Translations under genes and position numbers: made by a program
Shown here: positions 16,994 through 26,614 of the stretch, piece after piece
Layout: each line of letters opens with the position of its first letter
Numbering within the stretch: the first letter of the stretch is position 1
DNA from: Gammaproteobacteria bacterium
GTDB lineage: Bacteria > Pseudomonadota > Gammaproteobacteria > Pseudomonadales > Pseudohongiellaceae
Direction of reading: 5' to 3'
NCBI GenBank assembly: GCA_028825335.1
Contig: JAPKAI010000002.1
Location: 1 to 64,000 of the forward strand
Length of the DNA: 64,000 nucleotides
Notes under the pieces: generated by a model
Told to the model about the DNA's origin: nothing
The model's input: the letters and a program-made list of their open reading frames with translations, nothing else
The model's database searches: none

Positions 16994-17287
16994 ATGGACG
17001 ATGCAACAAGAAAGGAAATTGAGGCGGCAACTTTTCGAAGGCTGCTGCAACATTTAGATGACAACAAGGACGTTCAAAATATTGATCTGATGAACCTGGC
17101 AAGCTTTTGTAGAAATTGCTTGTCGAAATGGTATGTAGCAGAGGCAGGGTCTCGTGGCACGGATATTGATTACGAATCCGCGCGAGAAATTGTCTACGGT
17201 ATGCCATACCCCGATTGGAAGTCCAAATATCAATCGGAAGCCAGTGCGGGAAAGTTGCAGAAACTCGATAGTCGATCAGCTGACTAA
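16994..17287 (+). CDS. DUF1244 family protein
   Basis: This 97-residue helical protein matches the DUF1244 family as I know it: ATFRRLLQHL, then VQNIDLMNLASFCRNCLSKW with two conserved cysteines, then a YGMPYPDWK segment. No function is established. It is the second gene after the HPF homologue and the transcript ends in a clear intrinsic terminator, so the pair is probably one operon. Confidence 0.85.
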   Translation: MDDATRKEIEAATFRRLLQHLDDNKDVQNIDLMNLASFCRNCLSKWYVAEAGSRGTDIDYESAREIVYGMPYPDWKSKYQSEASAGKLQKLDSRSAD

Positions 17288-17308
17288 CTAGTTGTAATGC
17301 ACATCGAG

Positions 17309-17347
17309 GGAAATCTCTGCTTTTGAGCTTGGAGATTTCCTTTTTTT
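17309..17347 (+). terminator. Intrinsic terminator after hpf-DUF1244
   Basis: A perfect 9-bp stem GGAAATCTC/GAGATTTCC with a 14-base loop is followed at once by seven T residues. It lies 22 bases after the DUF1244 stop and is the clearest terminator in the window. Confidence 0.85.
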
Positions 17348-17550
17348 GTTTCCTTCACAGTCTACTTTTAGAACATAGCTGGCGTTATTCGAGCAAAATT
17401 CTTGAATACCAATAATGCCCGCTGTCGACCCAAAGCGGACTATTGGATAAATCCCTGCCTTCTAATTTTTCTTATTACAGCACATAGAGCAATAGTCGGC
17501 TCACCGCTCAGCCTGAGCGTGCTTATTCTCCTCATTCCTTTAGTTCGCTC

Positions 17551-18546
17551 CTATGTCTTCTCCGCAAGAAATAGCTTGTTTCGGACCAAGCTACGGTACT
17601 CAATTGGAGTCACTGCGGTTACCTTCTTGAACAGGCTAGTGAAATAACTCGCATCTTGATAGCCAACCATATCGGCGACTTCGGATACTGCTAGGTTGCT
17701 CTGCTTCAATAACTCTTTGGCGTGCTCGATTCTCAGGCTCTGCAGATACTGTAGTGGTGAAGCATTAGTGGCCAATTTGAATCTTCGATTTAAGGATCGT
17801 ACGCTGAGTTTGAATCTTTTCGCTAGGCCGCTAATGACCACGCCCGCTTGGTAGTTTTGGTCCAGCCACTCCTGTACTTTTATTATTTCTTCATCATGGT
17901 GGCTGCGCTGTTGATCTTCATTCAGTAGCAGTGACTCGTAGGAACGTTTCAACTCATGGGTAAACTGCCGCGCTATTTCTCTGGCTATCGAATCACCATA
18001 TAGCTGCTCCACAAAATGCAGCATGAGATCGCGTACTGCATTGATACTTCCGGTGCAGTAGAGTCTCTCGTCGCTGGTGATGAAGCGTTTTCTCTGCAGT
18101 TTTATGTTGGGGTAGCGCTGTGTAAATTCATCGAAGAAGCGCCAGTGGGTGGTAGCAGATCTGCCTTGGAGTAGACCAGCCTCAGCCAGGAAATAACTTC
18201 CGGTCACGATCGAGCAAAGGGTGCTGCCAGCCGTGTATTGTTGTACAAGCCAGTTCATCATCGGTTTTAGTTTGGGGAGTGACGACCTAGGATTTCCCCA
18301 GATGCCAGGTATGAAGATAAGGTCGCTGTTGCTTATGCTCTCTAGTGTAGTTTGACACTTGATACGCATCCCGCCGCTGAGTACAAGTTCAGTAGCGTCA
18401 GTGCCAGAAGCTAAATCAATAGTGACGAGCTTGTCCAGTTGCCGACGAGACCTAGCCATATCGTTAGCAGCACTCAGCATTTCTAAGGGAATAGTAACAG
18501 TTGAACCCAGTGATTTAGGGACGGCTATTATGGTTACATGTTTCAT
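17551..18546 (-). CDS. GlxA family transcriptional regulator (AraC type)
   Basis: This 331-residue protein has two domains. The N-terminal DJ-1/PfpI-like fold (about 1-190) is a ligand or sensor domain in GlxA, FtrA and ArgR-type regulators; CSIVTGSYFLAEAG marks the nucleophile elbow. The C-terminal AraC DNA-binding domain (about 225-325) has two helix-turn-helix units, ending in VADMVGYQDASYFTSLFKK. The ligand is unknown. It lies 27 bases downstream of greB on the same strand and may be read with it. Confidence 0.85.
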   Translation of the reverse strand: MKHVTIIAVPKSLGSTVTIPLEMLSAANDMARSRRQLDKLVTIDLASGTDATELVLSGGMRIKCQTTLESISNSDLIFIPGIWGNPRSSLPKLKPMMNWLVQQYTAGSTLCSIVTGSYFLAEAGLLQGRSATTHWRFFDEFTQRYPNIKLQRKRFITSDERLYCTGSINAVRDLMLHFVEQLYGDSIAREIARQFTHELKRSYESLLLNEDQQRSHHDEEIIKVQEWLDQNYQAGVVISGLAKRFKLSVRSLNRRFKLATNASPLQYLQSLRIEHAKELLKQSNLAVSEVADMVGYQDASYFTSLFKKVTAVTPIEYRSLVRNKLFLAEKT

Positions 18547-18573
18547 AACGGCTTCAAAGATGGTTCTAGTGAC

Positions 18574-19068
18574 TTAATATTCGACAGCGAGAACATAGTA
18601 AACCTTGCGACCAGTTGGTGACTCTATCTCTATCTCACTGTCGACTTCCTTAGCTAAAAGAGCTCGGCCCAAGGGCGCATCAATGCTGATATGGCCTTTC
18701 TGAGGGTCTAATTCATCGGGGCCGACTATTTTATACTTGAGTGTGTTCGCCTCTTCATCTTCGAGCGTGACGATTGCGCCGAAATAGATCTTGTCTGGAT
18801 TGGTAGGGGGCTCGGAAACTACGGTCATCTCCTCAAGTCGCTTGCTGAGATACCTCACTCTGCTATCTATCTCGCGCAGACGCTTCTTACCGTAGATGTA
18901 TTCGGCATTCTCCGAGCGATCGCCCTGCGCGGCGGCCTCGGAGACTGATTGGGTAATCACTGGGCGCTCGACTTTCCAGAGCTGATGTAACTCTGCTTTC
19001 ATTGCTTTTTCGCCCTCAGCGGTAATGTATTTTGCGCTGGGCGGTCTTGGTGGACGATATCTGCTCAT
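18574..19068 (-). CDS. greB: Transcription elongation factor GreB
   Basis: GreB rescues backtracked RNA polymerase by stimulating cleavage of the 3' RNA end. The 164-residue protein shows the N-terminal coiled coil with the acidic tip (AAAQGDRSENAEYIYGKKRL) and the C-terminal FKBP-like domain (VTLEDEEAN, APLGRALLAKEVDSEIE). The YIYGKKRLREID segment separates GreB from GreA. It follows dinB by only four bases, so DNA-damage induction of dinB could carry over to greB. Confidence 0.93.
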   Translation of the reverse strand: MSRYRPPRPPSAKYITAEGEKAMKAELHQLWKVERPVITQSVSEAAAQGDRSENAEYIYGKKRLREIDSRVRYLSKRLEEMTVVSEPPTNPDKIYFGAIVTLEDEEANTLKYKIVGPDELDPQKGHISIDAPLGRALLAKEVDSEIEIESPTGRKVYYVLAVEY

Positions 19069-19072
19069 TCGT

Positions 19073-20173
19073 TCAGGAATCCAGACTGAGACTTAACTGG
19101 TCTTTATCATTTTCATGGTTCGAACTTTTTGTACCTGAATTTTCTGTAAGCGGAATCAATTTGACACCCATGCCAAGTAGTCGAACTGGTTTGTTGCCAC
19201 GAGCGAAGCCTTGTTCGCAAAGCGCTCTATAATTATTGGCATCAAGTGTGGGGGATATCATCTCTACTGTGGTGCCTACGAAGTCATGAAACTTAATTTT
19301 TACAAATTGCTTCTGAATTTGGTAGCTGTCTTTCAGGTTTTGTATTCTCTTTAGCAATTGCTTCTCGAGATCAGGTAATGCATTGAGGCAGCTTTCGAGC
19401 GAGGGTAAATCCTCAGCAAAGGTGTTCTCAACGCTAACTGATTTTCGAATGCGGTCAGTTTGTACAGGACGGTTATCGATTCCCTGGCTAAGATTGTACA
19501 AGCGGTCACCGAATGAGCCGAAGTATTTTCGCAGTTCTTCCTCACCAAGTAGTCTCAGGTCTTCGCAGCACTCCAAATTTAGGCGCTTCATCTTAGCCGC
19601 AGTGACTTTTCCGACGCCGTGCAACTTTTTGACCGGTAGAGTGGCGACGAAAGCTTGGACTTGTTCGGGGCGAATCACGAACTGCCCATCGGGTTTCTTC
19701 CAATCGCTGGCGACCTTGGCTAGAAATTTGTTCGGAGCGATGCCCGCTGAGATAGTTATACCAACGCTGTCGTGTACTTCTCGGCGAATAGCCTCGGCAA
19801 TACGGGTGGCACTGCCATCGAACTGGCTGCAGTCACTAACATCTAAAAAAGCCTCGTCGAGGGAGAGGGGCTCGATCAGCTGCGTATAATTCTGAAAAAT
19901 TTCGTGGATGAGCTTGGAGGCTTCCCGGTACTTCTCCATATCGGGACGAATGATTATAAGGTCGGGACAAAGCTTGCGTGCCATGGCAGAAGCCATCGCC
20001 GAATGGATGCCGAATTTTCTCGCCTCATAGTTGCAGGTAGCGACTACTCCGCGTCGATTGGGTGAGCCACCCACTGCAATTGGTAGGTTGGCTAGATCTG
20101 GATTGTCGCGCATCTCTATTGATGCATAGAAGCAGTCGCAATCGCAGTGAATGATTTTTCGGTAACTGTCCAT
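19073..20173 (-). CDS. dinB: DNA polymerase IV (Y family)
   Basis: This is an error-prone translesion polymerase. It has the N-terminal catalytic motifs IIHCDCDCFYASIEMRD and PLSLDEAFLDVS with the metal-binding Asp and Glu residues, a thumb helix-hairpin-helix (LHGVGKVTAAKMKRL), a little-finger domain, and a C-terminal QLSLSL clamp-binding motif. I start at the ATG at 20173 because the family begins here; the ORF extends ten codons to a TTG. No clear SD or LexA box is visible upstream. It is the first gene of dinB-greB. Confidence 0.92.
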   Translation of the reverse strand: MDSYRKIIHCDCDCFYASIEMRDNPDLANLPIAVGGSPNRRGVVATCNYEARKFGIHSAMASAMARKLCPDLIIIRPDMEKYREASKLIHEIFQNYTQLIEPLSLDEAFLDVSDCSQFDGSATRIAEAIRREVHDSVGITISAGIAPNKFLAKVASDWKKPDGQFVIRPEQVQAFVATLPVKKLHGVGKVTAAKMKRLNLECCEDLRLLGEEELRKYFGSFGDRLYNLSQGIDNRPVQTDRIRKSVSVENTFAEDLPSLESCLNALPDLEKQLLKRIQNLKDSYQIQKQFVKIKFHDFVGTTVEMISPTLDANNYRALCEQGFARGNKPVRLLGMGVKLIPLTENSGTKSSNHENDKDQLSLSLDS

Positions 20174-20263
20174 AGCGATATCTGATTTGGCAATGCCTGC
20201 CAAAACTACAGCAGGCCCCCACAGAAGTAAATGTGATTGGGCTTACTGCATGATCGTATTGGT

Positions 20264-21352
20264 CTAGGCGTTGCTTTTCTCAAACTCTTGCATAAAATTT
20301 ACAAGGGCTTCACAGCCAGCCATTGGCATGGCGTTGTAGATTGAGGCTCGAATTCCACCGACATCACGATGTCCTTTCAGCGCATAGAGGCTATTGGCCT
20401 CAGCCTGCTCCAAGAAGCTATCTAGAAAGTCTTCATTGAGCATCTTGAAGGTTACGTTCATTATTGACCGATGAGCCGGATCTGCTGTACCGAAGTAGAA
20501 GTCGGTGCTATCAATATAATCGTAGAGCAATTTAGCTTTGGCTTCATTTTGAATCTCCATTTTCTCTACACCACCCTGGTCTTTAAGCCATTCCATTACT
20601 AGCGACATCATGTAGATGGCGAAGGTGTTGTTGGTATTGGCTAATGAATGCTGATCAGCGTAGGTCTTGTAATTCAGCAGCCCTGGAGTTTCAGGAAGTG
20701 GGTGTTCTAGCAGATCTTCACGAATTATGACGACAGCTAGTCCAGCCGGCCCTAGATTCTTTTGAAGACCGGCAAAAATAATACCGAATTGGCTTATATC
20801 TATCTTGCGAGACATAAACTCGGAGGTCATATCCGCCACCAAAGGAATGTCCCCTGTCTTGGGGAATGATTGCCAGCGGGTGCCATACAATGTGTTATTG
20901 CTGACTATGTGAACATATGAACTTTCTGGGTCTAACATTGACGCGTCAAACTCAGGGATGTGGTTGAAGTTGCTATCTTTGCTACTGGCAATATCGAGCG
21001 CGGTGCCATAACGGCTTGCTTCCTTGCTGGCTTTTACAGCCCAAGTGCCAGTGAGGACAAAGGAAGCCTTGCGAGCAGGATTACGATTAATAAGATTCAG
21101 AGGTACTGCAGCGAACTGCATCTGAGCACCGCCATGCACGTACAAAATTTTGTAGTTGCTTGGTATGTTCGCGAGCTCTCTAAGCAGGGCGTCGCTGCGA
21201 TCTATAATCTCACCGAATTCCTTGGAGCGGTGGCTTATCTCAATTACCGATGCCCCCATGTTGTTGTAATCAAGGAATTCCTCCTGTGCTTTCTGCATAA
21301 CTTCGATAGGGAGCATCGCCGGTCCTGCGCCAAAATTAAAAACTCGAGTCAT
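20264..21352 (-). CDS. serC: Phosphoserine aminotransferase
   Basis: SerC converts 3-phosphohydroxypyruvate to phosphoserine with glutamate in serine synthesis, and also serves pyridoxal-phosphate synthesis. The 362-residue length is standard. Visible signatures are FNFGAGPAMLP at the start, SHRSKEFGEI, the PLP-lysine segment IIFAGLQKNLGPAG, and HRDVGGIRASIYNAMP near the end. It lies 38 bases downstream of serA, so the two consecutive pathway enzymes are co-transcribed. Confidence 0.95.
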   Translation of the reverse strand: MTRVFNFGAGPAMLPIEVMQKAQEEFLDYNNMGASVIEISHRSKEFGEIIDRSDALLRELANIPSNYKILYVHGGAQMQFAAVPLNLINRNPARKASFVLTGTWAVKASKEASRYGTALDIASSKDSNFNHIPEFDASMLDPESSYVHIVSNNTLYGTRWQSFPKTGDIPLVADMTSEFMSRKIDISQFGIIFAGLQKNLGPAGLAVVIIREDLLEHPLPETPGLLNYKTYADQHSLANTNNTFAIYMMSLVMEWLKDQGGVEKMEIQNEAKAKLLYDYIDSTDFYFGTADPAHRSIMNVTFKMLNEDFLDSFLEQAEANSLYALKGHRDVGGIRASIYNAMPMAGCEALVNFMQEFEKSNA

Positions 21353-21390
21353 TGTCTCAATTCCAATAGTAATTGTTAGTTTGTAGTGTG

Positions 21391-22572
21391 TTAAAGCAGA
21401 GTAACTTTGATCACGTCTTCAATTTCTGAAATCGCGGCTAGTGCTTCTTCTGAAGGCCGCGCCTCTAAGTCGATCAGGTTGTAAGCTACATCGCTACGGC
21501 TTTTATTGAGCATGTCTATTACGTTGATATTCTGATCCGCGAGTACCGATAATATCTGGCCCAGCATCTTGGGTACGTTGCGATTGCAGATGGCCAAGCG
21601 AGTACAGCTTCCTGCATCTGCACTGCGCTCTAGGAACGCGGCTGGAAAGTTTACTGAGTTCTTGATATTGCCGTTCTCCAGAAAATCCATAAGTTGGTCT
21701 GCAGCCATGATCGCACAATTTTCTTCAGCCTCGCTGGTGCTGGCGCCGATATGTGGCATGGAAATAACATCCTCTCTGCCCATCAATTCGGGCCGAGGAA
21801 AATCACTCACGTACTTGCCGAGCTTGCCGGACTCCAAAGCTTCGAGAAGCGCTTTAGAATCGACGATCTCATCACGCGCAAAGTTCAATAGGCAGGTGCC
21901 ATCTTTCATGGATGCGAAAACTTCCGAATTGATCAGGTCGCGTGTCGAATCCAATACTGGCAGATGCAGAGAGATGAAATCGGAGCTGGCAACCAACGAT
22001 GCAATGTTCTCTTTGCGCCGCACTTTACTTGGTAGGCGCCATGCTGCTTCTACTGAGAGGGCAGGATCATAGCCTTGCACCTGCATGCCCAGATTGATCG
22101 CCATTTCGGCAACGAGAGAACCAATAGCGCCTAGGCCTATCACTCCCAATGTCTTGCCGGAAATCTCACTGCCCTTGAAGCGTTTCTTCTCAGTCTCCAT
22201 CAACTTGGATAATTCGGCGTCGTCTTTAATCTCAGTCTGCGTGCTGGCAAACCCGATACCTGGCACAATGCCTCGTGAGGCGAGCAGAAGCCCACACAAA
22301 ACTAGCTCTTTAACTGCGTTAGCATTTGCGCCAGGTGTATTGAATACGACGACACCTGCCTCGGTGCAGGCACTGACAGGCACGTTGTTCGTGCCAGCGC
22401 CCGCTCGGGCGACAGCTTTCAGGTCTGCTCCTATAGCAGATGCATCTAATTTGTGGCTTCGCAGCAGAATGGCATCGGCGTCAGTCAGGTCTGGGTCGAC
22501 TTGAAAATCTTCACTGCGCAAGCGCGTCAATCCCTTCGATGAGATCGTGTTATAGGTCTTGATTTTGTGCAT
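21391..22572 (-). CDS. serA: D-3-phosphoglycerate dehydrogenase
   Basis: SerA catalyses the first step of serine synthesis, NAD-dependent oxidation of 3-phosphoglycerate. The 393-residue protein has the split catalytic domain, a Rossmann motif (LGVIGLGAIGSLVAEMA), the catalytic Arg in NFARDEIVDS and His in SMPHIGASTSEAEEN. A C-terminal ACT domain (about 320-393) is probably the serine-feedback site. It is the shorter form without the long intervening domain. The upstream 291-bp gap is shared with the divergent MBL gene. Confidence 0.94.
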   Translation of the reverse strand: MHKIKTYNTISSKGLTRLRSEDFQVDPDLTDADAILLRSHKLDASAIGADLKAVARAGAGTNNVPVSACTEAGVVVFNTPGANANAVKELVLCGLLLASRGIVPGIGFASTQTEIKDDAELSKLMETEKKRFKGSEISGKTLGVIGLGAIGSLVAEMAINLGMQVQGYDPALSVEAAWRLPSKVRRKENIASLVASSDFISLHLPVLDSTRDLINSEVFASMKDGTCLLNFARDEIVDSKALLEALESGKLGKYVSDFPRPELMGREDVISMPHIGASTSEAEENCAIMAADQLMDFLENGNIKNSVNFPAAFLERSADAGSCTRLAICNRNVPKMLGQILSVLADQNINVIDMLNKSRSDVAYNLIDLEARPSEEALAAISEIEDVIKVTLL

Positions 22573-22863
22573 TTGAATTCCTGAGCTATGTGGCTTTCTT
22601 ACAGTTATGTCAGCTAATTGGATGTGTTACAGCGCTGAACGCTAATGACAGCGATTAGTGCTAGTTTTCATGTTGAGGGTGTATCATCCAAGCTGATTTT
22701 CTTGGGCAGGAGGCTGACTATGAGTTGCCTATCCTGAGAAATAACGCGGGCAATTATGTCGTGATTCGCACGGAAACTCCAGCTGGATGTTAGCAGAGCA
22801 GCGTCAACTTTGTAGACTTCCAATTTAATGGCCTGAGAGAGAATTAATCATAAGGGAAAATCA

Positions 22864-23706
22864 ATGAATGAATTAGATGCGGGGGTCGCGATCCCCATCG
22901 AAACAGAGACTGTGTCGGTAAGACGCATATTAGGGCGCAATCCCGGCCCGATGACTGGTCCGGGAACGAATAGTTATCTGATTGGCAGGGAGCGCCTGTC
23001 ACTTCTGGATCCTGGGCCAGCAGATGAGACTCAGCTGCAGAATTTTCTTCAAGCCATAGGCGACGCCAAGCTGGAGAATATTCTAATAACCCATACCCAT
23101 GCTGATCATTCACCTGGCGCTTTAGCTTTGCAGGAGGCTACGGGAGCAAGATTGGTTGGCTTGAAGGCTCCAGATGTAATTGGCCACGACAAGACATTTG
23201 CTCCAGATCGGCTCTGGCGTGGCGAAGAGACCATCGACTGTGGTGAATACAGTGTGCAGTTAATTGCCACTCCAGGGCATGTTTCGAATCATATCTGCTT
23301 TCTGCTTGTCGAAGAGCAACTGCTGTTTACCGGAGATCATGTCCTGCAGGGCACGACCTCGGTAATCCTGCCGCCGGATGGGGATATGACTGCCTATCTC
23401 GATGCTTTAAAACGGCTGTTGTTGATTCCGCTCAAGGCTTTGGCGCCTGGTCATGGAACTGTGATGAGGGAGCCTCACTTTGAGATTGAGAAACTTATTG
23501 CGCATCGTTTAAAAAGAGAGGAAAAGGTAGTCGCTGGACTTGAGAGCCTTGGTGCAGTCAGCTTGGATGAGCTGGTGCTAACCGTCTACGACGATGTCGC
23601 TAAACAACTTATCCCTTGGGCAAAGAGGACGCTTTTGGCTCATCTGCTGAAGCTGCAGCAAGATGAGCGGATTCAATGCAACAACGAGCTTTGGGAAATG
23701 CGGTAA
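22864..23706 (+). CDS. MBL-fold metallohydrolase, LACTB2-like
   Basis: This 280-residue cytosolic protein has the MBL motif THTHADHSPGA, later ligands in ATPGHVSNH and FTGDHVLQG, and a C-terminal winged-helix segment typical of the LACTB2 branch (about 215-275). Eukaryotic LACTB2 is an endoribonuclease, but bacterial members are mostly uncharacterised; the N-terminal GPMTGPGTNSYLIG is shared. It is the first gene of a tight run with the GIY-YIG and DUF523 genes. Confidence 0.85.
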   Translation: MNELDAGVAIPIETETVSVRRILGRNPGPMTGPGTNSYLIGRERLSLLDPGPADETQLQNFLQAIGDAKLENILITHTHADHSPGALALQEATGARLVGLKAPDVIGHDKTFAPDRLWRGEETIDCGEYSVQLIATPGHVSNHICFLLVEEQLLFTGDHVLQGTTSVILPPDGDMTAYLDALKRLLLIPLKALAPGHGTVMREPHFEIEKLIAHRLKREEKVVAGLESLGAVSLDELVLTVYDDVAKQLIPWAKRTLLAHLLKLQQDERIQCNNELWEMR

Positions 23707-23715
23707 GTACAAGTT

Positions 23716-24036
23716 ATGAATGCAGAGAATGAAGAAGCGGTACAATGGTCGCTGTATCTTATTCGTGCCGCGCAGGGCAGTCTCTATACCGGAGTGACAA
23801 CAGATGTTCAGCGGCGCTTTTTGGAGCATGAGAATAAAGACCGCAAGAATAAGGGTGCTAAGGCGCTGCGTGGCAAAGGACCGCTAATGCTTGCCTTTAA
23901 AATAGTTGTAGGGAATAGATCCGATGCGCTCAAGCTGGAGCATAGAGTCAAGCAATTGAGCCGAACTGATAAGCAGTGGCTAATTAGCCGAACTACCGAC
24001 CTAGAGGAATTGAAAACGTGGCTTCAGAAAAAATGA
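23716..24036 (+). CDS. GIY-YIG nuclease superfamily protein (YhbQ-like)
   Basis: This 106-residue protein is a minimal GIY-YIG domain. [20 protein letters not shown] supplies the two signature tyrosines (YTG in place of YIG), RRFLEHE the catalytic Arg, and [12 protein letters not shown] the metal-binding Glu. Stand-alone members of the UPF0213/YhbQ type are thought to act on DNA, with no settled role. It starts 9 bases after the MBL gene, and its stop overlaps the next start as ATGA. Confidence 0.85.
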   Translation: MNAENEEAVQWSLYLIRAAQGSLYTGVTTDVQRRFLEHENKDRKNKGAKALRGKGPLMLAFKIVVGNRSDALKLEHRVKQLSRTDKQWLISRTTDLEELKTWLQKK

Positions 24037-25016
24037 TTGCAGAAGAAACTTCTGAAGAGATCGAAGAGCAGAATAACAAGATACCTGTCGGTATTAGTAG
24101 CTGTCTGCTAGGCGAGAAAGTTCGCTACGATGGTGGGCATAAAAACAATTCCTATGTTGGAAAAACTTTGGGCCAGTATTTTGATCTCCAATCATTTTGC
24201 CCAGAACTAGATATAGGCCTAGGAATACCGCGTAAGCCGATTCGCCTTTCGCGGAAAGGCTCGGATGTTATTCGCTGCATTCCAGTCGACAGCCCCGAGC
24301 CAGACTTCACTGATGCGCTCGCAGAATCTGCAAATGAAAAGAAGCAGTGGCATAGCACTTTGTGCGGCTACATTCTAAAAAAGGACTCCCCGAGCTGCGG
24401 TATGGAGCGCGTTAAAATCTGGGACGATGTTATGCCTATTCGAGAGGGCGTTGGTATTTATGCTGGTAAGATGATGGAAAACCTTCCTTATCTGCCTGTT
24501 GAGGAAGAGGGTAGACTTGGGGATGCCGTGCTAAGAGAAAATTTCATACAGCGAGTTTTCATCATGCGTCGTTGGAAGCAACTCCAGGAGCAGGGAATGA
24601 CGCTTAATGGTCTCTTGACGTTTCATGCGCGACATAAGCTAATCATCATGAGTCACAATCAAAACTACAATCGTGAGCTCGGGCAAATGCTTGCCGCTGT
24701 ACGTAAGGACAATGTTGGAGACATGGTAGACGAATATCTACTAAAGCTGATGCGTACCTTGAAGATTCCTGCAACGCGAGGAAATCACGTCAACGTCTTG
24801 CAGCATATTCAAGGTTATCTTAAGAAGCCTTTAGATGCGGATGACAAGTTAGAACTCACTGAAACAGTGCGTAAATATCGCCTAGGTCAATTGCCGCTCA
24901 TTGTGCCGATTACTCTGCTCAATCATTTCTTCAGAAAGCACCCGGATGAATACATCGCAAACTCTTGGTACATGAACCCCTATCCCGAAGAGATGAGCTT
25001 GCAGAATCATATCTAG
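24033..25016 (+). CDS. DUF523 and DUF1722 fusion protein (YbgA-like)
   Basis: The N-terminal DUF523 part (about 1-150) has conserved cysteines in [30 protein letters not shown] and [11 protein letters not shown]. The C-terminal DUF1722 part (about 180-310) has [18 protein letters not shown]. The fusion is widespread and often lies near photolyase or stress genes, and the cysteines suggest metal or thiol chemistry; the function is unknown. I choose the ATG at 24033, in an ATGA overlap with the GIY-YIG stop, over the GTG at 24018. Confidence 0.88.
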   Translation: MIAEETSEEIEEQNNKIPVGISSCLLGEKVRYDGGHKNNSYVGKTLGQYFDLQSFCPELDIGLGIPRKPIRLSRKGSDVIRCIPVDSPEPDFTDALAESANEKKQWHSTLCGYILKKDSPSCGMERVKIWDDVMPIREGVGIYAGKMMENLPYLPVEEEGRLGDAVLRENFIQRVFIMRRWKQLQEQGMTLNGLLTFHARHKLIIMSHNQNYNRELGQMLAAVRKDNVGDMVDEYLLKLMRTLKIPATRGNHVNVLQHIQGYLKKPLDADDKLELTETVRKYRLGQLPLIVPITLLNHFFRKHPDEYIANSWYMNPYPEEMSLQNHI

Positions 25017-25030
25017 CCGGGTGAAAGAAC

Positions 25031-26506
25031 TTAGGGAGTCTGTTCTGTAATCAGAGGAGCGATCTTGAAGTTTGTATATCCATAGATCACCGAGATAACT
25101 GGACAAACTAGATTGAAGAAGCAATAGGGCAGGTACGCGAATGTTGCCACGCCTAATGTGCCTGCCATGTAGGCGCCGCACGTATTCCAAGGTATGAGTG
25201 GTGAAGTTATCGTGCCAGAATCTTCTAGGGCGCGAGACAAATTCTTAGGATCTAGATTTCTATTTTGGAATTCCAGTTTGTACATGCGGCCCGGTAGCAC
25301 GATCGCTATATACTGATCGGAGGTAATGATGTTCGCACCGATGCAGGTAATTACGGTTGTGGCAATCAGACTTCCTGTGCTGTGTACGAATGAGAGAGCG
25401 TAGTCAACTAGGCACTGCAGTAAGCCGGTATGATCCATTACCGCGCCGAACACCATGGCGCACAGAATTAGCCAGACCGTAGTCAGCATTGAGCTCATAC
25501 CGCCGCGCGTCATCAAGTCATCCAGAGTTTCATTTCCACTCGATAATGCAAAGCCGTCGAACAGCGCCTGCCAAGTTCCCTTAAACAGGCCAAGAAAAAC
25601 ATTGGATGTGTCGCCTGCCAAACTCAGTACGGCGCTCTGCTGAAACAATAGAGCCAGCACCACACCGATAAATGCGCCGGCGAGGATTGTTGGAATAGGG
25701 GGAAGCTTTTTCTGAGCCATGATCAATAGGGCTAGAACCGGTAGCAACATGAATGGGTTTATAGTGAAGTTTTCTTGAATTAACTGCATCGTCACGGCAA
25801 GGTCGCTAGCGCTATTATCAGTATCAATGTTCAGTCCGATAATAACGTATAGGATGAGAGTTATAACAATGCTAGGAATAGTGGTCCATACCATATGACC
25901 AATGTGTGAAAATAGGTCGGTTCCCGCTACTGCCGGAGCTAGGTTTGTAGTCTCAGAAAGCGGAGACATCTTGTCGCCGAAATAGGCGCCGGAAATAATT
26001 GCGCCAGCAGTAATTTCAACCGATAGGCCGAGGCCTGCTGCGGCACCGATTAGTGCGATGCCCACCGTACCGGCAACGGTCCAAGAGCTGCCGATGCTGA
26101 GTGCGATCAAACCACAAATGACGCAGCTTGCTGCATAGAAGATTGCTGGATCTAAGATAAGCAGGCTGTAGTAGATCATAGTCGGCACGGTGCCAGAGAG
26201 AATCCAGCTGCCGATTAGCAGGCCCACACTAAACAGAATAAGAATTGGCTTCAGCGCGATTGTGATCCCAGATATAATGGCATTCTCGATTTGCTGCCAA
26301 TCCTGCCCGTTTCTCCAGCCTACAGCCGAGGCGACTGCGGCGCCGATGATGAGTGCTATCTGGTTGGCTCCCTGACTCGCGTCTGCTCCAAATAAGTATA
26401 CCGAGAATGAGAGAAGGCTGATCAGCACAAAAATCGGAATTAGAGCCTGTTTTACTGTCGCGGGACGTAGCGATGAGTCAGTTGCCGATTCGGATATTGA
26501 TTCCAT
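25031..26506 (-). CDS. nhaC: Na+/H+ antiporter NhaC family
   Basis: This is a 491-residue inner-membrane antiporter with about 11-12 hydrophobic segments. Typical NhaC signatures are GSSWTVAGTVGIALIG, the AYFGDKMSPLSETTNLAP loop and the C-terminal PWNTCGAYMAGTLGV. It exchanges cytoplasmic Na+ for protons and helps pH and sodium homeostasis, which suits a saline habitat. It is monocistronic, converging on the DUF523 gene with only 14 bases between the stops. Confidence 0.88.
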   Translation of the reverse strand: MESISESATDSSLRPATVKQALIPIFVLISLLSFSVYLFGADASQGANQIALIIGAAVASAVGWRNGQDWQQIENAIISGITIALKPILILFSVGLLIGSWILSGTVPTMIYYSLLILDPAIFYAASCVICGLIALSIGSSWTVAGTVGIALIGAAAGLGLSVEITAGAIISGAYFGDKMSPLSETTNLAPAVAGTDLFSHIGHMVWTTIPSIVITLILYVIIGLNIDTDNSASDLAVTMQLIQENFTINPFMLLPVLALLIMAQKKLPPIPTILAGAFIGVVLALLFQQSAVLSLAGDTSNVFLGLFKGTWQALFDGFALSSGNETLDDLMTRGGMSSMLTTVWLILCAMVFGAVMDHTGLLQCLVDYALSFVHSTGSLIATTVITCIGANIITSDQYIAIVLPGRMYKLEFQNRNLDPKNLSRALEDSGTITSPLIPWNTCGAYMAGTLGVATFAYLPYCFFNLVCPVISVIYGYTNFKIAPLITEQTP

Positions 26507-26614
26507 TCCTGCTACCTGTTTGAGCTAATTTGATTGATATAGAGCATAAAGGCTGGGGTTGCCGCCTGTCTATGCTATATCCACGTATTGGGCCCGCAGC
26601 AGCGGGATTTGGGT

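Noticed and set aside
20174-20263. LexA box upstream of dinB
   Set aside because: CTG and CAG half-sites near the start are separated by 9 or 12 bases, not the 10 required, so I do not claim SOS control.
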